Assembly (NCBI GenBank): GCA_031841125.1
Contig: CM063108.1
Span: 43,484,122-43,548,121, forward strand
Origin: Acanthococcus lagerstroemiae
Taxonomy: Eukaryota; Arthropoda; Insecta; Hemiptera; Eriococcidae
Direction: 5' to 3'
Length of the DNA: 64,000 nucleotides
The notes under the pieces were generated by a model. That model saw only the letters and a program-made list of their open reading frames with translations. It ran no database searches and was not told where the DNA came from. A program made the translations under genes and the position numbers. Each line of letters opens with the position of its first letter. Position 1 is the stretch's first letter. This document shows positions 1 through 14,100 of the stretch, in pieces.

Positions 1-612
1 TAGGACGAGATTCTTTTAAATCAATTTCTAATTTATTGATTTAAAGACGTTTAAAGTTTGCTGTAATCTTATGGAAAATTGTACATGATCGCCTTTTCAG
101 TACGCAGGGCTACCAACTTTGGGAACTCCAAGTTTTAGTGCCTATTGAGATGAAATTAATTAAATCTTGACGGTAAAATAAAACAAATAGAGTAATTTAA
201 GTAAAAATTGCTGACACCACAAAGTCAAATGAGTTTTAACTTGATTATTATTTTTTTAATAGAATTTATATTTTATAAGATTTATTAATAGTCATTTTTT
301 GTTAATTTTAGTTCCTTGAAAATTTTCAATTTTAAGTTTAAATTTTAAGAAGTTTGGCGGAAAATGTTAAAATTTGTTTTCGCCTGAATTGCTCAATTTT
401 TTTTTTTTAAAATTGTTTTATACTTATTGTCTTTAGTAATTCACTTTCTATAGAACACTCTATTTTCTTATGAATTATACCTATAGTGACTTTGAGGAAT
501 ATAAATTATAAATTTGAATGATAAAGGAGACGACCATCTTTTATTGTAGCTCCAGTTATGTGCAAGTTTTATAAATTTTAATTGAAAAATGGAAATTCAG
601 TTGTTTTTTTTA

Positions 613-716
613 ACTCATTTTGATTCATTTTACATTTTACGTGTAAAATGTAAAATAAAAAGTTATTTTACATCGACTTTTTTACTTGTAAAATGAGCAT
701 GTAAAATGTAAAATGT
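613..716. repeat. TGTAAAATG motif cluster with dyad symmetry
   Basis: The motif TGTAAAATG or its complement CATTTTACA occurs about six times in 100 bases, partly as direct and partly as inverted copies. The same motif builds the much larger hairpin at 9427-9756, so the two are probably related repeats. Confidence 0.6.
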
Positions 717-1477
717 ATTGTACCTGCCAATCCTGATTTTTTCTTTTTCTTTGCTGATTCATGCACTGAAGTATAATAAATAGCATATGTAGTACATGAA
801 GGGGTTGCGTCGTCACTTAACGTCGTTTTAGTAATTACTTTCTGTGTTATGAATAATAAAAATGTACTACAAACATTTCTTATTTCCTCATATCTGACCA
901 GGAAAAAAAGCCACCCCCCCCCCCCGTAAAACGAATACGAAGAATCTTCTTCACCAAAATTGCCTCACGCCCTGATGTTGAGTAATTATGAAGTCTTTTT
1001 GTCCCTGTCCCACGTGTACCTTTATTGGTAGGAATTACAGTCAAAATAACCTGGATAATAAATTCAGCTCCTCCAAAACCCCTACTTTCGATGGACATAA
1101 TGGTATTATCCGTAATCTTTAGGTTCTGCCCCTTTAAAAGCCTTTAAAATGGTGGTTTGGACCAAAAAATTTCATACGTGGATAGTGTTCCTACAATCTA
1201 CGTAGACAATTGTTTTAAAAATCTGCCGCCATAGTCACTTGCCTAATGTGCTTACTTATTGGGGAATCCACCGTTGAATCCTATGTGAAGCTTGATGCTC
1301 CTCCCCCTGAACAGATCTTTCAAAATTATTATATTTAAAAAAAAAATTTGTTCGTGGGTTTTTAGATCAATGAACAAATGTAACGATTGAGAGCAAAATA
1401 TTTCAAAAACTGCCTCATTCCGGATCATCCTAATATAGTTACCTACATTGCTATCAAAAACTTGTATGTATGCAAGG

Positions 1478-1686
1478 ACGAGAATAAGGGGGACAAGGGG
1501 AGAGCTTGCCCCTCCAACCCTCCGTCGGAGTCGGGAAATTTTAGTAGATGGATCAAAAGTTGGAAAAATCCAACAAGTCAAATTTTTTTTTTTTCTAGCC
1601 AATACAAACAAATTTTGATACTTGGAAATTTCGACTAGAGTCAGTTGAGAATTTAACAATTTTTGCCCCTCCAGAAAAAACTCCCT
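1478..1686 (-). repeat. Degenerate copy of the CAGGGACGTACC MITE family
   Basis: In reverse orientation it carries the body signatures of the family seen intact at 18159-18552: GTTGGAAAAATCCAACAAGTCAAA, broken here by a T-run, then a TTTTGATACTTGG segment and a short G/C-rich edge. The terminal inverted repeats are eroded. It is an old copy. Confidence 0.5.
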
Positions 1687-2187
1687 GTATGCATTTGAAA
1701 TTTTTAGCGTTATTACGGGATGAGATGGAAAAATTTAATTTAAAAACGTCTGAACTCCGTACAAATTTTTATAAAAGAGTTAGGTGGCGTATGACACGTG
1801 GTCCCCTGGCCTGATCGAGCTGAAAAATTAAAGGAGGAATATAAGGGGCACCCTACTGTACGTAAGTACGATTCTAGTCTTTTTTTTTTTTAAGTGTTTT
1901 GAGGAAACAGTCGTGATTGTGTTTTCTTTAACTCATCAGAGTTGCTGTTTTTAGAAATTTTCTTACTAATAATCTATTTTTTTAAGTCAATTTTCCATTC
2001 TATGAACTTTCGGAACTGTCCATGTTTTTTTGAACTGTCCACCTTATTTCCAAAGATGGTCAGACTTGCAAGAGCTGTTTGAATTAGGCCTACATTGTCT
2101 GTACCTATAGTAAAATACTTATTCAATTCCAACGTGGAACGTGGATCGTTATTCTAACTATGTATTATGCAGTTGCGTTCGGCTGAC

Positions 2188-5100
2188 CTCGTAACACTTC
2201 CAGCGGCCGCTCCGTTCCCCCGTAATTTTCTGGAAGAATGTCTTTTGGCAGCACCTCGGCTAGATCGGTCGGTTGCTTCTTCCAGATTACTACCTGCGAG
2301 AATATACAATTTCGTGGTCACGTTTTTCTTCACAATACTTTATTGTGTAATTGCGCAGACTCAAGGTGTATATAAAAAGAAGTTGAAGAAGTGCGTGACA
2401 GTAAAAGTTTCACTGCTGTCTTCTCAGTTCGATGGCTCTGATGCTTACCCTTTCTCCCAGCTCCTTCTTGACCAACGACTTGGCGAATTCCATAAACGGT
2501 TCGATCGCCGGTTTCAGGTGCAACACGTAAAATTTATTGTAGTGAGTAGGAGTGACTTTCTGCGAACAAAAATTGCCGTGTTAGTGTGTCTGCTCTCGCG
2601 ATCGGTTCGCTTCTATAAATTTCGCTTTCCGCCTTATGCAGAAGTACTAAGTATTTAGACATACCTAGGCACTGTTTTTTTTTTTACATCGAATATACAT
2701 AACAATACCGAAGAAGACATTCGGTTATTTGAGAAGATTAAAATCACGTTTCGCCAGAAAGAAACTGTGCACAAAGCAACGTGTATATACGTTCTTATCA
2801 ATCCTTTCAACTTTCTCCGCCTCGGTGTCGAATTTACGCGTTTACATAGACCGAGTGTAGATATAGTTACACTATGAGTTGTACTTTCTACAATAGACCG
2901 ACGTTTCATATTGTCATTCGATTAAAAAATTCCGCTTACGTTGCCCAGCGCGAAAATTTTCTTTAGCATCGGTATCAGCAAGGTTACGAAAGCCATAGAT
3001 GCGTTTTCGAGGTCGTAGATCACGGTCATTCCCCGAAATTTGTCGTACTTCAGACTGATGTCCAAACCAATTTGGGTCGCTTTCATGATGTTGTCTGGAT
3101 TGGGGAAGGCGTTGCTGTCGCCGTCGAAAATACGGAAGATCACGATACGGTATCCGTCGCTGGTGAGTTTGGGACAAGGAGTGTAACATCTGGAAGACAA
3201 TGCGCAATTAGATTCGGGTCAGCGATTAGAATAGCAGAATAATCTATTCATTTGGGTAAACCAGGTCGACGTGTGAGAAAGTCTTTGTGAGATCAAATTT
3301 TCTAATTGTACTACGATTTATTCATCTCTCTCCCCCGAGCCAAAGAATGCTGAACAGTGCGATGCTGGAAGGGGGGCTGTTGAATAAATATCGATTACAA
3401 CCACATTCTGATACCAAAAGTGACTACCCAGTTATTAATGCTGGGATTTTGGGTCTGAGAGAGATTTACGATAAGATCGGGAGTTGGAAGATAGAAGGCA
3501 TTGTCTGCGCTGTGACATTTTCAATTCAATTCTAATTACCTTTATTAGAGTTTACAAGTAAATTATTTCCAGAACTATATAACTATAATATAGTACAATC
3601 TACTGAAGTAATAATGATACTTGAATCCCTGGCTCAAGATGAGAAAATGTGTCTTTTAGTCCAGGGAAGTACCGAAGAGTGTTTCCTGTGTGTGTGGGGG
3701 GGGGGGGTAAAATTGAAAGAAAGTCCCAACTGACTCAACTCAGAATTCCCAAGTATCAAAGAAAAGCAAAAAAAAAAAAAACTTTTAGACTCAACTCAAA
3801 ATTTTGAAGTATCAAAGCGAAAGAAGAAGAACCATTTGACTTGTTGGGTTTTCCCAACTTCTCAACTCAATTCCCAAGTACATATTAAAGCAAAAAATTA
3901 AAACCTTTTAACTTGTTGGATTTTCTCAACTGTTGAGTGAAAAATTCCTGCAGAGGTGGTAAGTTGCCTCCCCCTACCACCATATCGGTACGTCCCTGCT
4001 TCAGTCTCTTCCAGTCTGGACAATTTTGAGCAACTGTTTGATAATGTGCAGTTACGATTCATTAAAAAATGTGTGAGATCATGCCTCTATCTAATATTTG
4101 GCATCCCTAGTTTCTTTTTATAATTACCTAAATACTAGAAACTAGAAGGTTATTTTATAGGCATCCTCCTGTATTACTCAGTTAATTCAATATTATTTGG
4201 TAGTCTAGCTTTAATATTTTTCAAAGGGATGTGGTCAAGTTTTTGAAACCTTTTCTTTTTAGTGTTAAAAGGTCCTTTGAAGATTTCTTTCAAGGACCAA
4301 TAATATTTAGTTCATGCTAAAAAAAAAATCGTCTATCAACCTCTTTCTCCATTTGTCTTTCCCAGGCTATGAGTTGTCCAAGACTACTTCCTTTTCTATC
4401 GAAATTTTTCTACTGTACAGTATATTGTCATCAGTAATAGGGTGTCCAGAAGTCTGTGTAATTGATAGATATCACTGCTCTATTTCCTTTTCGACTTCCC
4501 AAGCGTTTGTTTTACGAGTAGTTTCGTAAAAGAAGACGCAAACAACCACTACATCGTCTGTAGATCTGATTTTTGTTCGTTTATGTTCATTAATGTTTAT
4601 TCCTTTACTTTCCCAATCCAATAAATTGAACACTTCTTCGAAGACACGTTGCCAAATTACCCAGCCGGAACTATGGTAATTGTCTATATCATTTTGAATG
4701 ACTTACGCAAATTTGTAAACATCTTCTATTTCTTTCTGGCAAGGATCTCGGTCTTCAAAAATATCAGGCATGATTGCTCGGGCTGTGTAGTAGTTGTCGA
4801 TGATCTTCTTCGTCTTCTCTACACTATTTTTGCCTCTGAGAAGAAAACTGGCCAGGAGATCCTCATCTGAAAAATACAATGTGTAATTTTAGTTGTTTGT
4901 TTGAAAAATAACTAAGCAAGATTGAAGATTTTACAGGGTTATCGAAAGTCGGAAGCCAGGATGATTAACTTGATGTACCCTCAGGCTGCTTCAGAATCCA
5001 AATAGCCAAATCCTACAAATGAGGAGCGATATTCCAAAACGGCCTCTGTCCATTTTTTTGAAAAATCGTTTTATAGCGCCATCTGGTGAAGAATCTAGTA

Positions 5101-8100
5101 ATACATATTCTGGCCCGAACAAAATCACGATATCACGAACTTAACGCATGTAAGAAGCCACAATAGACTCGCAAAGAGAAGAAAAAAGTTGTTCCAAAAC
5201 GGCCTCTGTTCACATATTTTTATCACAACGGAGGAGTCGACATTATCTTGAGAATTTTATGAATAAGAATCTACTGAAAGACACAGTATGTCTAATTTTG
5301 TGACAAACCAAAACTAATAATTCAAAAATGTTGATCCAAAACGGCCTGTATCTAGGAGATCCCCACATCGCGACTGTCATGCGCGTCTCCAGTACAAGGT
5401 ACATTCAATATTTCAACGAGATGAATTCCTGTAAGTGTTCTACTAGGCAACCCAACTATCAACCGTGACATGTAGGCGTAATATAGGGATACACAAAGTT
5501 TTTTCTTCCCCGTGAAAAAAATATAAAACTGGACAGAGGCCGTTTTGGAAAATCGCTCCTCAAATATATGCAATATTATGGAAAACTGTCATGTTCGAGC
5601 TCTGTATAGCCAGTATGGTTACTCTCTGGTTTCGGTCTAACTTCCCTCTTGGATTTACAGATTATAGCTAAACAACTTAGGTCTATATTTCCTTCAGTTA
5701 AAAAAAAAAAAAAAAAAAAAAAATGTGGGTGAATTTACTACTTATAAACACATCAGTGGTGGTAAAAGGTGAAAGTATGAAAAGCAATACCCCAAAAGAA
5801 CTACAAAATTAAATTAAATATGGAACAAGTACTGTAAACTTTTTTGTATTGTATTCAACTCTTTTTTAAATTAAATTGGTTGAAGAAATCGGACCAGGAA
5901 GCAATCTCCCAGTCTTCCCTGGATTTCAGGAAAAGTTCTTCCTGTAATACCTAAAGTCGTTGTTGCTCATTTTTGGTCGTATTTGGTCGTTTTTTGTCAG
6001 ACTTGTTCAAATGGAATCAATTTTGGTCACTTTCGCCATTCTTTATCATTCATTTGAGGCGAAGGATAGACGTAGCAATCGGGGAACGGGGAAGGGGAGT
6101 GTCCCCCACGACCCACGAGATTAGATTTAAAATAGAAAATTTACGATTTAAGACTGAGCGCAGTTTATTTCCCAAAAATTTCGTTGCTCCATTTGTACAG
6201 CATGACGGGCGTGAAGGTGTTTCATTTGTACACAATGTATTTTTCATATACTAATGTAAATTTCTGGGTGCGCGAAAAGGCCCTATTTTCGGACGGAGGA
6301 AGCTGACCTACTCTGTTAATTATACTTCCTCATTTCTTACCTTATCCGTCTATTTGATTGAGTGGGTGACTCCCCCTAAATACCCCGATATCGCCACCAG
6401 TTACGGCTCTTTGAATCTCGAGCCATTGGAGTCATTTTTGGTTTTAGTTATATTCTTGGTTGTTCTGTTAAGATTCTTAGAATCCGTTACTCGTAACATT
6501 CATTGAGATTTTTTCAGACGATGAAAAGATTCGTTATGACTCTGCGGCAACCCGCTCTGAGACTTGTGAAGACTCTTTTGATATACTTTCGAATTCTTGT
6601 GAATGAATAGGAGTAAGTCTTGTTAAAACTGCGTGAGTAGTCGTGAAATACTAAGTTTTTTCGAAACACTGATATAATATAACTTTTTTGGAATTGTGAG
6701 AGCTTGGAAAAAGCTCTCCCAAAAGACTTCCTGAAGGCTCTACCAAACGAGCGCATGGTTCACATTTCAATATAAAATGGTGAAATTTCGGGGCTGAAGT
6801 CTTCCTCTCCCACTAACGTCACTTTATCACCGTCTTCGCTTATTATAATCAATTAAAACTATCTTTGACTCCTCGATTCCGTAATAAGCTTGTTAAGACT
6901 TTTTTAACACGTTTCTATGACTTATTAATTTATTAGTTTTAAGGTGGTTAGGCCAAAGGTAGAGGAGAGATTTGAACTACGAATATCAACTGTTTTATTC
7001 TCGTCTGGAAAAATAACCACAACATTTTGATGAGAGGAGAGAAAAAGAGACTAATCAACAGTCAACCTAATAGCTGGACAAACTGGCAGGTGACAATCAG
7101 TTTTCTCATTCGTTCTGTGTCACTCCAGTTTGTATCTTTTTGGTAAAAATATCCACTGTCCTACGAGAAAATTAACACCACTGCATTCGATGCAGTCTCG
7201 GTTATGCAATTTACGGTGTGTGTCTTAGTACCAGACACAACAGGTACTTTTTAACCATTCTATTATCTTCAAAATAATTTGATTTGATTCAGATAACAAA
7301 TTGTTGAGCGGCGTAACATACAGCGAAAATTTCCCATTTTCTACAATAAAATCCTACTGAATTGTATCACGTATATTGTAGATTCGTCATTTGTCGGTTG
7401 GGAAGAAAGTTGGTGTAGAAACAATCACCACGGTCGTCCGCGGATTACGTAGCCAGTTGAATGAGGAAGTGACCAATTAGGTAATACGGACGTAACGGAA
7501 CGTCTCGACTCTCGAGTCTCGATTCGAGTGACGGTGAACCAAACGCCAGAAAAAGAACTCGACTCGGAAGTCCATTATCTGGGATCGTAATTTGTTGTAG
7601 TTAACGGAATGGAGAACCGTTTATGAGAAAGTGAAACACCGAAAAATTAAATACGTTTTCGTGCTAGCGTAGGGACTTTCGAAAGCCATGTTAATAGTAA
7701 ATCTAATAATTTAATTTTATCGTCGATAAAAAGTGGCCAGGCGATTCTAATTGGATCGCATAGTTCCGCGAAATACAGTAATTTTGTTTGACGGTGGGTG
7801 GCAATGATGGTCATATACCTGGCAATGTGTTCTGCTTAACATTTGATGGATCACCCGAGCAACCGATGATGAGGCCACCACAATCAACTTTTTCCGAACT
7901 TTTCCCAACTATAACTTCATTGAAGGGAGCTCTCCCCCCCGAAAATTTCAGCCAAAACGGATAATATATGTATTTCTTTTTCTTTATACCTATATAAGAA
8001 TATAGGATGCAGGTACTTGTTATGTTGCATCTACATACACTTGAAACTTATTGAAAAGTGTAACTATTAATCTGCCACCATTCCTTGTATTTCTGTACTT

Positions 8101-11100
8101 TGAATCCTGAATACCCGCCTACTTGGTGTTACTATCGTTGCATCATTTACCAAATGACGTTACACATATTTTTATCAAAATCTCATCACTTTTGAACTAA
8201 CAACTGCGTATGGATGAGTGAACCAATTAATAGAATAACAAAGGGAACAAGAGAAAAGTTGTTCATTTGAAATGCAAATGAATGAATAGCTGGCAAGAAA
8301 ATATAATGATGTTAGTGTTTCAGTGTCGCGCGCGTAAGTTCATCGCTGCCTTACGCGGAACGCCAGGCGATGGCAACCCCCACTCCTACGGGCGCAAACG
8401 GGCATATGTTTTTTAGAACTTCAAGCTCAATTCAACTCGGGTTAATAATTATCCGATTTGGCTGAAATTTTCAAGGGTTCATCTTTACACTCAAAGAAGA
8501 AAATGTAGAGGAGGGACAAAAAATTTGAACATTTACCATTTTTGGTACCAATAAGTGGCACCCTAATGCCCATGAAAAATTTGGTGTAACTATACATGGA
8601 GAGCGAGTAAAGATGCTCAGGTTTGCAGATGATATTGTCTTATTAGCTGAAAGGAGTATTGATTTGGAAAACATTTTAATGGAATTGAGGAGATTTTGAG
8701 TACTGAATATGGTATGAAAATAAATAAAAATAAAACTGAAGTAATGGTATGTAAAAACGGGAAAGGGTGTACTCGTATTGAAGAGAGAGAAGATCCACTC
8801 TCCTCTAATCTCTTCATTAGTAAACTAGAAGAAGTATTTAGGAAAGTCGACTGGAAGAGGAAAAAACTGAGGGTCGATGAGATTCGCGGATGACGTAGTA
8901 ATAATTGCAAATTCACCGAGAGAGTTAAAGGAAATGGGAGAAGAATTTATCGCCAGAAGTAGAAGCGGGTCTAATTATAATGGAGCAAAATACAAAATTC
9001 CATCAAGCGGGGAAGTGGAAAATTTTGGGGCAGTTAATTTCGATCAAAAATAAAAGGGAAAAATAATTAAGTAGAAGGGTACAAAAAGGGTGGAAAAACT
9101 TTTGGTCATTAAAGAAAATTTTCAAAGGAAGAATAGGAATTGACCTAAAAACTAAAATGTGGAAAAGTTGCACTCTGTTGGTGTTCGTGTACGGCGTTCA
9201 AACGTGGGCTTTAACAAAAGTTATTATAAGAAAGTTACAAACCACTCAAAAAGCAATCAAGAGAAGTATTTTAGGAATAAAGAAAAAGGATAGGATTAAA
9301 AACAAAAAGATAAGACGAGTAACAAGAGCAAAAGACATATAGGGAAGGTAAATAAAAAACAAAAATCGAAGTACGCGGGTCATATTTTGAGACAAGAAGG
9401 AAGGAAGACAAAAATGTAATGGGTTAAGTGCCGTACAACAACGATGAGATTTTACGGGTAAAATGTCTATTCTACGTTTTCGATGTAAAATGTGTAAAAT
9501 ATGCATAGAATGTGTAGAATGTGTAAAATGCGTAGAATAGGTGTAAAATGAGTAAAATGCTGTATAACCCAAACCAAAAAGCCAAAAAAATCAATTTTTT
9601 GAAAGCCGAACTTTTTTGGCTTTTTGGTTTGAATTACATAGCATTTTACTCATTTTACGCCTATTTTACACATTCTACACGAATTTCAAGCTATTCTACA
9701 CCGTTCATTTTACGCGTAGAATGCTGATGTATTTGATGTCATGTATTCTACGGCACAACGCTGCCGTACAACGAGAAAAGACATAAAGGTAGGCCCTGAA
9801 GATGACGCTCGTATTTTGGGATCTTGTGAGAATGATTTTAAGTTCGACTTGAACGGTGACCTTATTGCTGATGCTCCTGTGGTGGTACCTCGCGAAGAAG
9901 AGTGTGTTTACCGAACAACTAAGCTCAGCAGTCAATTAAAAAAAAAAACGACCTACGCTCACATTAAGAGAGTTACGCAATGGTCAAAAAAAAAATCCAG
10001 TCCCAACTTGTAAAAGGAAGACGGCACATCTCCCTTTAGTAATAACTAATCCGAAATGGATTTCTGCGAATACAGAGCTCCTTCAGAGAAGTAGAGAAAT
10101 CGCCTACGAAAACAGCCGGAACAGCATCGACAGTATGATGATGCCACGATGGGCGAAACTGTTTCAACATGCGAAAATGTAAAAAATTCTAACAGGGCAA
10201 GAAAAAAAAACTTAAAAGAACAAATGAAAATGATGATCAGAATGTGAGTATAATTTCTTTCGTGGGTAGCTCGATAGATACTTTCTTGTTTCAAGTACTA
10301 AAAATTTCATCAACTTTCTTTTTACAGGAACCGTGTTTGTATTTTAATGGACATTTCTGCAAGAGGATAAAAACGGTTAAAATGGGACCAGTGCAGTAAG
10401 TGCCGCAAGTGGGTGCCCTAAATTAATAACATAAGTATGTGTTTTTGTTCATTAAAATTGTTTCAAGCCGAGTAGGTAGCCTTTTTCATCAAAACATAAG
10501 AAATTCCATGGGGTGACCAAAAATGGCAACGGAGTTAGCCATTGCTATGATATGGGGGGGGGGGAGGAGGCACTGGGAGAGTTTTCACTTTTTTCTCTCA
10601 TATGAGAATAGGAAGTTTCACCAGGAGTTTGAGAGTAAATGAACCGATTCTGTTTGAAAGTAGAATGTTCAATGACTCAGAAAATATATATACTCGTACA
10701 TGTTGCAACGAATTCATCAAATTAACGATTTCATAAAATCGGCAGGTTCTACGCTGATTTTATGAAGCAAGCAATACATTTTTACCAAATTTATAAAATC
10801 GGCAGGTATAGGGTCACTCGGCGCAAACGTGAAAACACCCAATTCTCAGGGTAATGCGTGAACATAGTCCAGCTTTCTCTAGAAAGAGTTTCAAAAGGAA
10901 TTTTGAACGACACAATGTGTAGAGAAATACTTCTTCTGTGATTGTGAGAAAGAATCTGACCTATTCTCATTTAGAATTGGGGGGGGGGGGATATTAGCAC
11001 AAAACTTCCATTTTTCTAGGAAAAAAATGGTCTTGAAATTTGAAAAAAAAAATAGATTGCTTACGATGTAATCATTATTTCTCGATTGTTTTTACATTTC

Positions 11101-14100
11101 TGAGTGACAAAAAGAATGAGCTTTCTTTGAGTGCTCTCAAAACCTGCTAAATCTTAAAACCGCAGTCAATAACTGAAGAAGGTTACATTTATGGGACTGA
11201 AAATGAACCACCCAGAGGCAAAAAAGGAAACACTGATGGGGCAAAAAGTGGACGTATTATTCTGATTGATTTGAGAGAAGATTTTGCGCGTGATTGTATA
11301 GTTGGTAATTCTGCTCTGGAACCGCCTGCACTCTACGCCTTCAACATCTTTCAAAATCCACACAGCTTCCGCCTCTTTTTCACAAGTCCATTTATCTTGA
11401 TCCATTAGATCAAACTCAAAATCAGAATCATAAGGAATAACCTCACTGGCACTGTTTGCAAGCAAATATTGAAGAGCATTTTCGAAGGTACAGATGGAGT
11501 TTATGTCTCATTTTATCAGTAGAGAAGTCATGATTTAACAAGTCAATGACATTATTTGAATTATGAGTAGTACTCGTCTTCATTTTATCTTATCATAGAT
11601 TTTGCTTTTTAGTGAGCACGTGAAAATTCTGACCTCATCCGTCAGGTATACACTCATCAGCAACAATAATTTATTACTGATTTTGTAAACTCGGCAAACA
11701 CTCGCCTATTTTATAATTTCAGAAAAAATAATTCTACTGATTTTATAAATTCGGCAACAAATGCTCGTGCGCTACTAATTTTATAAAATCAGCAAAATAT
11801 CTGCCGATATTATAAAATCGTCAATTTGATGGATTCGGCGTAACATACATAAAGAGTTACCTTGGTTGTATAGCTCGTAATATGAAGGAGAAAATGAAAA
11901 ATCGCTTGCGGTGGCCAAAAACGAGATGCTACCCTACAGATGTGTCTTGTGGTAGAACTGTGAAATGATGCGAGTCGCATTACTTGATTGGTTATTAATC
12001 ACTTCGCAACAATCACTGGCGTGTCTGCATACTCGTAAAAAATTCAACAGTATTTGAAAGAAAAAAAAAAATCATCGTGACTATAAGGCATTGACACATG
12101 ACGTCATCGTCACCAGAACGCTCGTTATCAATATTGGGGGAAAGAACCAAAATGAAATACATGTAGTCTAGTGGGAAGTTAATGAATTTTTCCATTTGTG
12201 TCAAAATTTCTCGAAAGTAAGTGGAATTACGTGAAAAATGATGAGAATAAAATTTGTAGGAAACGTTATTCACATTTTTATAAAGTAACTTCCGTATAAT
12301 TTCGAACATTCTCTCGCGAATCATGTAATTATAATTTGATAATTGAGTATACTAGTAAGTAGCTCAACATTTTGAATTATGTATTTCGGATTTACGTTGT
12401 TTCTAACTGAATTTAGAAATAATAGTGAACTTTTCACCACCGATTGCCAAAATATCGGTTTAACTTGAAAAAAGCGCAAAATTATTCAGTCATTTTCATC
12501 AATTTTATCAAACTTGTAGGCAAAATATGTAAACAAAGCCAAACGAGCAAAGATCATTATATTACTACCTGAGAATAAAAAATTAGTTAGGAATCAAAAG
12601 TTTATTAGCAAATGCTAAGAACTTTAAGGATTAAAAATATATTTTTTGGTTCCTAACAAACTTCTTATTCTTAGGTAGTAACATAATGATCTTTGTTCCG
12701 TGTTTTTCTTATGGGAGTCAATACGTTCCTTGGAAAAAATACGGGTATTTTTGCTAACAGTAACTCACTGTGTAACGTCACGAAAAATAGATCCATTAGC
12801 CTGTTACCGTCTAGCGGGTACTCTAACCAAACCCCTTCCTGTTATCTCACTGGAGGACAGGATTACTGATAATTCTGTCGCATTCAACAAGAAGTTATAC
12901 TTCGCAGTATCTTTTTTTTTAAATTAAAGTTTCATTTTTTATAGAGGTATTTGAAAGTTAATTTTCTAATGAGTATTTCGTGCAACTTGATAGTTCAGTA
13001 CTAACGTTAATGTCACAATATGCAGCTGGTCTGCAAAGGATATGTCCTGATGTCTGCTCTAGATAGTTACGAAAAATTTCTGTAATTAATAACATTGATC
13101 CAAATACCTTTGTTCAAGATAAAAAAAAAAACATCTTAAATCCAATAATGTTGTCAAAAAAGTTGGAGAAAATTCTGGCTATTACTAGTGTCAATATCCA
13201 GGACTTTCTCATCACAAGAACATCTATCTACTTCAAAAAAGAACTAAAAGCGTTCAAAAGCTTGGATTACAACAAATATTTTATTGAAGGATGGATTACC
13301 CGATGCGCAATCAGTTACCCTCTAGTTACCCAGTTCCCCGCGGAAAAGTTACTCATTTGTTACCCATTGTTCCCCGTTATTCACAATTTTTACAAATGAA
13401 TATTAGAACAAGAAAAGATTGGCTATGAAATGAAGGAACCCGGCAGAATTATCATAGTGATTCTTGCGAATCTTGTCCTCCAGTGAGATAACAGGAAGGG
13501 GTTTGGTTAGAGCACCTGCTAAACGATAACAGGCTAAAAATCATTGACTTGTGAGATGCACCTTCCATGACTGTGAAGCCAGATTATCGAGAATGCAGAA
13601 TCGTAATACACAAGGGTGCAACCGAGGACAGGGCTAGGAGGCTATAGCTCCCCCCCCCCTCAAAAAATTCTTCCAAGTTTTTCAAAATCAATTTTGAAAC
13701 GAAAAAAGTTGATGCCGAGGTTCTGATGCGTACAAACCTACTACTCATGAAAATAGGTAGGTACCAAATTGAGCTTTCACTTTTGCTCAAGTTTTTCCCC
13801 CCTAAATTCTAGCCCTCGTCAAAAATAAAGTTCTGGTTGCTCCCCCTAGTAATACATGCGGGCACTTCGTTCTATGTAAACAAGTACGCAAAATCCGAAT
13901 CGCTAGCTTCAAAAAGGCCATATGATGAATACCCTCTTTTTGCAGAGACACACTCAATTTATTATTTGGTGACCTGCCCGTTCAGGACATTTGATTCTGC
14001 TCACACAGTCCACATGTCCCCATACCACAGTTGTTTTTCTTGATAATAGACTCCTGTTATTATTTCCGAACACCTTCAAAGTATTATAAAATTGCAAGTG

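Larger units (their letters stand above)
1..2187. other. Gene-poor flank; gene A last exon not found
   Basis: Mostly AT-rich sequence with no reading frame I recognise. Gene A needs one more coding exon here, to the left of 2188, by analogy with the 161-nt last exon of gene B. I looked on the minus strand for the conserved tail (glycine, glutamate, glycine, then a Phe-Lys-Lys-Leu-type end before a stop) and did not find it. The exon therefore probably lies beyond the window edge, or has been lost. The stretch holds a TGTAAAATG repeat cluster (613-716) and a degenerate MITE (about 1478-1686). Confidence 0.5.

Noticed and set aside
1252..1659. 135-codon minus-strand frame
   Set aside because: It overlaps a degenerate MITE copy and the translation has no recognisable domain.
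13630..13814. MITE with AGGGCTAG...CTAGCCCT ends
   Set aside because: The short inverted match lacks a target duplication and is too weak to list.
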